A DNA stretch of 64,000 nucleotides from Blastocatellia bacterium (GTDB taxonomy: Bacteria > Acidobacteriota > Blastocatellia > Chloracidobacteriales > Chloracidobacteriaceae). The DNA lies in the NCBI GenBank assembly GCA_019695185.1, contig JAIBAN010000013.1, positions 1 to 64,000 on the forward strand, written 5' to 3'. This document shows, piece by piece, positions 58,189-64,000 of the stretch (the stretch's first letter is position 1; every line of letters starts with the position of its first letter). The notes under the pieces are model-generated. The model was not told where the DNA came from and ran no database searches. It was given only the letters and a program-made list of their open reading frames with translations. Made by a program: the position numbers and the translations under genes.

Positions 58189-61100
58189 ATGACCACAGCA
58201 TGTTCCCTGCGCCGAATCGGAATAGGCATTGTAACGTTGTGCCTGGTTTGTAACGGCTTGGCACCATTCTATTTTCCGTTGGCTCTGGCACAAAGCGGGC
58301 CGCCGCAAATTACGGCTGTTTCCATCAAAAACAACACACTTTCCGTGAAAGGCAGGAATTTCACTGGGGCTGCAAAGGTGGAAATTGACGGTCGCGCCCT
58401 GGCTGACTCGAAAAGCGACACGACGGGCAGCAAATTGAAATCCAAACAGGGAGGCGCGCTTTCCGCCGGTTCCTACATTGTGACCGTGCGCAACGGAGAC
58501 AACCAGCGTTCAGCCCCGGCGATTTTTGATTTCCAGACCACCCAAACTCCCAAAGTCAGCCTGAGTCTTACTGCGGCAAGTCTGCGCCTGCCGGTTGGGG
58601 CGACGCTCCAGTTGGCAGTGAGCGCCAAAGATGCAGCCGGCGGGGAATTGACCGGGGTTTCCTATTCGTGGCAAAGCGCCAACGGTTCGGTGGCTTCGGT
58701 GGACCAGAGCGGACTGGTGCGTGGCCTGCAAAGCGGAACCTCCCGGATTACGGTTTCGGCGCTCCGCAATCAGACGGCGGTGGATGTGACTATCGAAGGT
58801 GGTGCTCCCGGACCGGCTGCCAGCGTCAGCGTGGTTCCGAGTACCCCGGTTCTCAATGAAAATGGCAGCCTGCAACTGAAAGCCGAAGTCCGTGATGCAA
58901 ACGGACAAGTGCTTTCCAATGTGCCGGGGACCTGGAGTTCCGACAACGAGGCTCTGGTTACGGTGGATGCCAATGGCGGGTTGGCCAAGGCTGTCCGGCG
59001 CGGTTTTGCGGCTGTTACGGTACGGGCCGGAAATGTGCAGGACACAGTTTCCATCGCGGTTGTCAAAGTTGAAAAAGGCAATCCCGACGCTTTTGTCGGA
59101 CCGGGCGAAGTCCGGGTGGATTTGGCTAACCGGGTCTATCAGACGGATTTGGCACGGCAGGTGGTGTTGCGCGGAGAGTTTGGCAAACCCCTCCAGCTTT
59201 ACTCCGGTGCCACCGGGGTCAAGGGCATGGCAGATGGAAAACTGCTCGAAGCCCGATACAACGGACCGCTTGGAATCGGTGTGGACAATCAGGGCGGGCA
59301 GGTTTTTATTGCCGATACCGCCAATCAGGTGGTGCGGATGCTGCGTCCGGATGGACAGGTGGGAACCCTGGCTGGTGTGGCCGGGCAAAGCGGCTATCGG
59401 GATGGACCGGTGGCACAGGCCCTCTTTAATTCGCCACGCGGCAGTGCCGTGGCTGGTGATGGCAATGTGTATGTGGCCGACAGCAACAATCAGGTCATTC
59501 GGAAAATTGACATGCGGACCATGATGGTCAGCACGCTGGCAGGGAAACCCGGTGCCACCGGTGCCACTGACGGCAGTGGTGCCAACGCCCAATTCAATCA
59601 ACCGCAAAGCCTGGCGCTTGATTCACAAAACCGCAGTCTGGTGGTGGCCGATACCGGAAACGGGCGGGTTCGGCTGGTTTCACTTGATGGACAGGTGACC
59701 ACGGTTGGTGTGCTTGGCAACAATCGCAAAGTCGGAGCGAAATCCGGGTCGAAAGGGCTGACAGTTGCACCACAGGCAGATGCCTTTACCTTTACCGCTC
59801 CCCAATCGGTCAGCGTGGATGGCATTGGCACGATTTATGTTTCCGATGCCACGGGTGTGAAGGTGATTCCGCGTCCGGGCGGGAAAGTTCAGTCACCGAT
59901 TGAACTGGCGGAAAATGCTTCGCTCGGCAGTGTAAGCGGGGTGGCGGTGACGACCATCGAAGGAACCTTTGCCGGTGGCACCAAAGCCAATGCCGTGCTG
60001 GTCAATTCGCAAACCGGTGCGGGGAACCAGCTCTTGCGGGTGACCGTCGGGGTGCCGTTCATCAACCGGTTGTCACAGGACAGTGCCTTTTTGGGCGAAG
60101 AAACCGAAATCACGGCTACGGGGGTCAATTTTACGCCCGATGTGCAACTGGTGCTGGATGGCATTCCGGTCAAGGATTTCAAGTTTGTCAAATCAACCGA
60201 ACTGCGTTTCAAAATCCCGGCCGCAGCGGAAAGCGGACTGCGCACCCTGACCATTTTGGGCCGGGGTGGTTCACGCCAGCGTCCGTTTTTTATTCAGCCG
60301 GTACCGGTTGCGGCCTTGTCGCAGAACCAGATTACCACGCTGGCGGGTGGTACGACCTACATTGGTGACGGCGGAGACTCCGGCAATTGCAGTCTGGCCG
60401 GTCCGGGCGGTCTGGCGGTGGATTCAGACGGCAACCTGTTGTTGGCTGACCGGTTCAACCATCGTCTGCGCCGGGTGGATGCCGAAACCAACCTCATCAC
60501 CACCGTGGCCGGACGTGGTACTGCCGGCAGTGAAGGGGATGGCAATTTGGCCGTCAGTGCCCTGCTCAACCTGCCGGAAGGGGTTGCGCTTGATGCGGAT
60601 GGAAATATGTATGTCAGCGATGCCGGAAATGCACGCATCCGGCGGATTGATGCCAAAAACCAGACCATCACCACCATTGCCGGAGGCAGCCAGGGATTTG
60701 GCGGTGACAATGGTCCGGCACTTCAGGCCAAGCTGAATGGTCCGGCGGGGCTGGCTTTTGACCGGGATGGAAATCTCTTTGTGGCGGATGCTGATAATCA
60801 TCGGGTGCGCCGGATTGATGCCAAAACCAGAGTCATTACGACCGTGGCGGGAACCGGTGAAGCCGGTTTCTCTGGTGACGGTGGAGCCGCCGCCGCCGCC
60901 CGACTCAATCATCCCACCGATGTGGCCATTGACCGACTGGGGAATCTGTTTGTAGCGGATGAAAACAACCAGAGGATTCGCCGGATTTCCGAACACGGCA
61001 CCATTTCAACCGTGATTGGAACCGGAACCGCAGGCGGAAGCGGACTGGTAACCTCCGGCAAAATCGCCCCCACAGCGTTGACGCTGAACTTCCCGCACAG

Positions 61101-62436
61101 TGTTGAATTCCATCCGTTTGGCTTTTTGTTGGTGGCTGATACCTGGAACCATTGTGTTCGCGCAGTTGAATACAATTTCAATACTGGCGAGCTGGGCAAT
61201 GCCTCCACTTTTGCGGGTCAGGACAATTCCCCCGGTTTTGCGGGCGATGGCCGGACTGCAACCGACGGATTATTGCAGCGGCCTACGCACATTGCAGTGG
61301 ATGGAGCCGGGAACCTCTTTATTTCCGACAGTCTGAACAACCGCATCCGGCGCGTTTCAGGTGCAACGCTCGTGCTTGGAACCTTTGTTGGCACCGGCTC
61401 GCTGGATTATCTGGCTGACGGTTCGCCGGCCAATCAGTCGCGGTTGATTACTCCGCAGGGAATCACGCTGGATGGCAACCGGAATCTCTTTATTTGCGAG
61501 CCCGAAGTCGGACGTGTCCGACGGATGGACCCCACCACCGGTGCTCTGTTTGCTTTTGCCGGGAAGTTTGACCTGGATGTGAATGGCGACAATGGGGAAT
61601 CAGTTCCGGCACTTCAGGCGTCCCTGGCCCGTCCGGGCTATGCGGCAGCCGACAGTTTGGGAAATCTCTTCATTACGGACGAAGCCAAGGGTGTGATTTA
61701 TCAGGTCGGCTCTCTTAGCGGGAGTCTTCAGGTGGTGGCTGGAAATCCAAATGGCTCGCTTGAAAACGGGGTTCCGGCGTTGAATGCCCGTCTGGTTGCT
61801 CCTCGTGGCTGTGCCATCGGACCTGATGGAAATCTGTATTTTGCCGACAGCGGCACGCATCGGATTCGCCGGCTGGTGATGAGTTCCGGTGTGATTGAAA
61901 CCGTGGTCGGGTCGGGCAACACCGGGTTTGCCGGTGACGGAGGCCCAGCCAGTGCTGCTCGCCTTTCGTCACCGACAAATCTGGCTTTTGACAAAAACGG
62001 AAACCTCCTGATTGCCGACACGGGCAACCATCGGATTCGCCGGGCAACAGCAGACCTGAGCAACCGGAACCTGCTGGCCTTTACGGAGATTGTAACGGTG
62101 GCCGGAAACGGACAGGCCGGGTTCAATGGTGATGGGGCTGCCCCCACGGCTGCTTCGCTGAATGCTCCCACCGCAGTGGCAGTGGATGGTGACGGACGGC
62201 TTGTGATTGCCGACCGTGACAACAACCGGGTGCGGTTGGTAGATGGAAACGTTGTGACCACCCTGGCCGGGAACGGGCAGTCCGGTGCGGCAGCGGATGG
62301 GGTCCGAGCTGCCCAGTCGGCTTTGAATCGCCCGGTGGATGTCACGATTGATTCTGACGGCAACCTGTTGGTGTCAGAACAGGGCAGCAGCCGGGTGCGG
62401 CTGGTGCGCTCGGTGCTGACGCCGGTCCGAAAATAG
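58189..62436 (+). CDS. Secreted NHL-repeat propeller protein with IPT/TIG and BIG_2-type Ig domains
   Basis: This 1415-residue exported protein starts at ATG 58189 behind GAGGAA, with a signal sequence ending ALAQSG. Order: IPT/TIG-like domain (about 40-115), two BIG_2 Ig-like domains (about 120-200, SLSLTAASLRLPVGATLQLA; about 210-290), a first NHL propeller (about 330-560), an IPT/TIG domain (about 625-705), then about twelve NHL repeats (GVALDADGNMYVSDAGNARI, AFDRDGNLFVADADNHRVRR, AIDRLGNLFVADENNQRIRR) to the end, which reads VRLVRSVLTPVRK. NHL propellers bind proteins or glycans; no catalytic module is seen. A perfect terminator follows. Confidence 0.85.
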   Translation: MTTACSLRRIGIGIVTLCLVCNGLAPFYFPLALAQSGPPQITAVSIKNNTLSVKGRNFTGAAKVEIDGRALADSKSDTTGSKLKSKQGGALSAGSYIVTVRNGDNQRSAPAIFDFQTTQTPKVSLSLTAASLRLPVGATLQLAVSAKDAAGGELTGVSYSWQSANGSVASVDQSGLVRGLQSGTSRITVSALRNQTAVDVTIEGGAPGPAASVSVVPSTPVLNENGSLQLKAEVRDANGQVLSNVPGTWSSDNEALVTVDANGGLAKAVRRGFAAVTVRAGNVQDTVSIAVVKVEKGNPDAFVGPGEVRVDLANRVYQTDLARQVVLRGEFGKPLQLYSGATGVKGMADGKLLEARYNGPLGIGVDNQGGQVFIADTANQVVRMLRPDGQVGTLAGVAGQSGYRDGPVAQALFNSPRGSAVAGDGNVYVADSNNQVIRKIDMRTMMVSTLAGKPGATGATDGSGANAQFNQPQSLALDSQNRSLVVADTGNGRVRLVSLDGQVTTVGVLGNNRKVGAKSGSKGLTVAPQADAFTFTAPQSVSVDGIGTIYVSDATGVKVIPRPGGKVQSPIELAENASLGSVSGVAVTTIEGTFAGGTKANAVLVNSQTGAGNQLLRVTVGVPFINRLSQDSAFLGEETEITATGVNFTPDVQLVLDGIPVKDFKFVKSTELRFKIPAAAESGLRTLTILGRGGSRQRPFFIQPVPVAALSQNQITTLAGGTTYIGDGGDSGNCSLAGPGGLAVDSDGNLLLADRFNHRLRRVDAETNLITTVAGRGTAGSEGDGNLAVSALLNLPEGVALDADGNMYVSDAGNARIRRIDAKNQTITTIAGGSQGFGGDNGPALQAKLNGPAGLAFDRDGNLFVADADNHRVRRIDAKTRVITTVAGTGEAGFSGDGGAAAAARLNHPTDVAIDRLGNLFVADENNQRIRRISEHGTISTVIGTGTAGGSGLVTSGKIAPTALTLNFPHSVEFHPFGFLLVADTWNHCVRAVEYNFNTGELGNASTFAGQDNSPGFAGDGRTATDGLLQRPTHIAVDGAGNLFISDSLNNRIRRVSGATLVLGTFVGTGSLDYLADGSPANQSRLITPQGITLDGNRNLFICEPEVGRVRRMDPTTGALFAFAGKFDLDVNGDNGESVPALQASLARPGYAAADSLGNLFITDEAKGVIYQVGSLSGSLQVVAGNPNGSLENGVPALNARLVAPRGCAIGPDGNLYFADSGTHRIRRLVMSSGVIETVVGSGNTGFAGDGGPASAARLSSPTNLAFDKNGNLLIADTGNHRIRRATADLSNRNLLAFTEIVTVAGNGQAGFNGDGAAPTAASLNAPTAVAVDGDGRLVIADRDNNRVRLVDGNVVTTLAGNGQSGAAADGVRAAQSALNRPVDVTIDSDGNLLVSEQGSSRVRLVRSVLTPVRK

Positions 62437-62461
62437 CTTTTTCCCTCCCGTGGGATTTTTC

Positions 62462-62503
62462 CCGGCTGTTTCCGACGAGAATATGGAAACAGCCGGTTTT
62501 TTT
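62462..62503. terminator. Rho-independent terminator after the NHL gene
   Basis: CCGGCTGTTTCC (62462-62473) is a perfect complement of 62485-62496, followed by a run of T. It is shared with the converging CHAT gene, whose stop is at 62518. Confidence 0.9.
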
Positions 62504-62517
62504 CACCTTGAAAAAGT

Positions 62518-64000
62518 TTATTTCCACTCTCCCTGAAGCTGAAACGCTGCCCAGTAATAAGGGGCACTCCATTGCGGATGCCGCAGCATTTCAATTTGAG
62601 CCTGACGCAAAGCGGCTGCCGGCGGGAGCCGGTGTTTGAACATCTGTTTGTAAAACCGGCTCATCAGTTCGGCGGTTCCCTGGTCACTGACATTCCACAA
62701 GCTGACCACGACTCGCGGAGAACCGGCATACATAAACCCACGAGTCAGGCCAACGATGCCTTCGTTACGGACATTCTTGCCCAGACCGGTGCCACAGGCC
62801 GACAAGACCACCAAATCCGCCCCAAGGTGTAAATTGAAGATTTCCGAAAGCAGCAGGAAACCATTCTGGCGGTGGCCAGTTTGGTCGAGCAACGAGAGCA
62901 CCAGTCCGGAAAATTCCGGACGTTCGTCATTGACAAACCCATGGGTTGCCAAATGGACAATCCGGTACTGGGAAATATCGGATTCCTCCAGGGCGCTCCG
63001 GTTGGCGGCAAATCCGGTCAGGCAGCGGGCCTGATTTGATTGGACCTGATTCAGAATGGCATGGGCTTCGCGGAGCGTACCGGGTAAACGAGGAATGGTG
63101 CGGGGCGTAGTCCCTGGATTCGCTCCGACAACCACGGTTGTCGGTGACAGCGGAGTGAGGTTGCGCAGAGCCACCTGGGCTGGATTGAATTCAAACTCCG
63201 TGGCAGGGGGATTGGGTTGCGACAATCCTGCCTGAGTTGGTTTGACCCGTGGGTCATCCGGTTCAAAAACCGGGTCGGCCAAAACCAGCAATGATTTGGA
63301 TGCGGTCGGGCGTTTGGCAAATTCAGCCCGCAACAGGCCCAGGGTCGAAGCCGACGGCAGGTTGATGATTTCGTGGGAAACAATCAATGGACTCAAAGCC
63401 GAGGACTGAGGACTGAGGACTGAGGACTGAGAACCCAAAGCCGAGGACTGAGGACTGAGGACTGAGGACTGAGAACCCAAAGCCGAGGACTGAGGACTGA
63501 GGACTGAGGACTGAGTGTTCAAAGTCGAGGACTGAGGACTGAGGACTGAGGACTGAGTGAGTTTTCCTGAACCCTGAACCCTGGACCCTAAACCCTGCGG
63601 TTGGGGCAACGCTCCAAAAGGAATCTGTTGCAGGACTCCGTCCGAGACAATCAGCAACCGTTTTTTCCCCAGCAGATGGGCAATCGGGTCCAGTACAAGG
63701 CGGCTTAAGGTGCGGAGCGATGCGGAAGGCTGGATTGATTCTTGTGGAGTGGGTTCCTTCCGCAGGTTTCGGCTTGGGGAAGCCACCGGGATTTGCAGTT
63801 CGCGGCAGACCTGCCGGGCAACGGTTTCGATTTCCTCCTGCGGGGCAAGCTCCACCGCATCCATGGACGTTTGGCCAACAACCCAGACGAAGCTCCGGTC
63901 CTGTGTCAATTCGTACTCAATCAAAATTGTGTTGTCATCCAGCAATTGACGCTGAATCTCTTCCAGGTTTAAGGGATGTGGCTGGGTTAAGGCGGCATAG
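62518..64000 (-). CDS. CHAT-domain (caspase-like) protein, C-terminal 494 residues (partial)
   Basis: The frame stays open past the apparent TTG start at 63945 to the window edge: YAALTQPHPLNLEEIQRQLL is the usual lead-in of CHAT proteins, so the N-terminal part, probably TPR repeats, lies outside. The catalytic His is in RIVHLATHGFVND and the Cys in VVLSACGTGLGKNV, followed by GIVGLTRGFMYAGSPRVVVS and LWNVSDQGTAELM. CHAT is the caspase/separase-like protease domain. Between residues about 135 and 200 (63401-63596) the coding sequence is made of GGACTGA- and GGGTTCA-type repeats in frame, giving a Ser/Pro/Gln linker (SSVLSPQSSALGSQ, 14 residues per 42 bp). Confidence 0.85.
   Translation of the reverse strand, partial: YAALTQPHPLNLEEIQRQLLDDNTILIEYELTQDRSFVWVVGQTSMDAVELAPQEEIETVARQVCRELQIPVASPSRNLRKEPTPQESIQPSASLRTLSRLVLDPIAHLLGKKRLLIVSDGVLQQIPFGALPQPQGLGSRVQGSGKLTQSSVLSPQSSTLNTQSSVLSPQSSALGSQSSVLSPQSSALGSQSSVLSPQSSALSPLIVSHEIINLPSASTLGLLRAEFAKRPTASKSLLVLADPVFEPDDPRVKPTQAGLSQPNPPATEFEFNPAQVALRNLTPLSPTTVVVGANPGTTPRTIPRLPGTLREAHAILNQVQSNQARCLTGFAANRSALEESDISQYRIVHLATHGFVNDERPEFSGLVLSLLDQTGHRQNGFLLLSEIFNLHLGADLVVLSACGTGLGKNVRNEGIVGLTRGFMYAGSPRVVVSLWNVSDQGTAELMSRFYKQMFKHRLPPAAALRQAQIEMLRHPQWSAPYYWAAFQLQGEWK
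63401..63596. repeat. In-frame 42-bp higher-order heptamer repeat inside the CHAT gene
   Basis: Four units of 42 bp (63401, 63443, 63485, 63527), each four GAGGACT heptamers plus two variant heptamers (GAGAACC, CAAAGCC or changed forms), are followed by four GAACCCT-type heptamers (63569-63596). All are multiples of seven, and 42 is also a multiple of three. Confidence 0.9.

Noticed and set aside
63943-63945. TTG at 63945 as start of the CHAT protein
   Set aside because: The frame continues upstream with the conserved lead-in (ALTQPHPLNLEEIQ), so the true start is outside the window.

Overview
The window is a stretch of bacterial chromosome with no rRNA, tRNA, transposase, phage or CRISPR genes that I could find. 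Gene content points to Acidobacteriota, perhaps Blastocatellia. The pointers are a VWFA protein of the type common in acidobacteria, many secreted beta-propeller and TIG/Ig proteins, a TetR-controlled fadN-fadA-fadE type beta-oxidation cluster, and dense short tandem repeats between genes. This assignment is an inference from gene families, not from a marker gene.

Layout: 1-630 is the start of a Reg_prop beta-propeller sensor that leaves the window. 1109-16300 is a tandem array of four giant secreted paralogues made of PD40/TolB-like repeats, Ig-like domains and a C-terminal IPT/TIG domain. The first has about 8 propeller repeats and the other three about 16. 16420-21183 (minus strand) holds an MFS-hydrolase fusion, a MoaD-MoaE fusion, a ferritin-like diiron protein and an LTxxQ (Spy/CpxP-like) protein. 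21468-23828 holds two small membrane proteins and an FtsW/RodA-type SEDS protein. 23998-28556 (minus) holds a GH13 hydrolase, a membrane sulfatase-fold protein and a yeast-type cytosine deaminase. 28804-35377 (plus) holds a lipoamide dehydrogenase, a TPP-dependent E1 alpha subunit, a SUOX-fold protein, a thiolase, a WD40 protein and three small proteins. 35544-41227 (minus) holds a beta-helix protein, a six-hairpin protein, an S1/P1 nuclease and a VWA protein. 41447-53313 (plus) holds a cNMP-patatin protein followed by the fatty-acid degradation cluster: TetR regulator, acyl-CoA ligase, FadN-like, FadA-like, a secreted unknown and FadE-like. 53553-62436 holds a YVTN propeller, a beta-helix/dockerin-like protein and an NHL propeller. 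62518 to the end is a CHAT protease-domain protein cut by the window edge.

Two signals stand out. First, at least twelve intergenic spaces are filled from the upstream stop to near the downstream start by a short tandem array (usually period 7) on one side and its reverse complement on the other. The unit differs between sites (GGACTGA, GGGTTCA, TTGAGAA, ATACCCG, and a 9-mer) but the architecture is the same, and one array has entered the CHAT coding sequence in frame as a 42-bp higher-order repeat. Second, two near-perfect copies of an 18-bp palindrome, TGAATG(N6)CATTCA, lie upstream of the TetR gene and of fadE. They match the operator known for Bacillus FadR, which gives a concrete regulon prediction for the whole beta-oxidation cluster.

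Coordinates of arrays and hairpins were read by eye. Start codons were moved from the longest possible ORF wherever a signal peptide or Shine-Dalgarno sequence argued for it.
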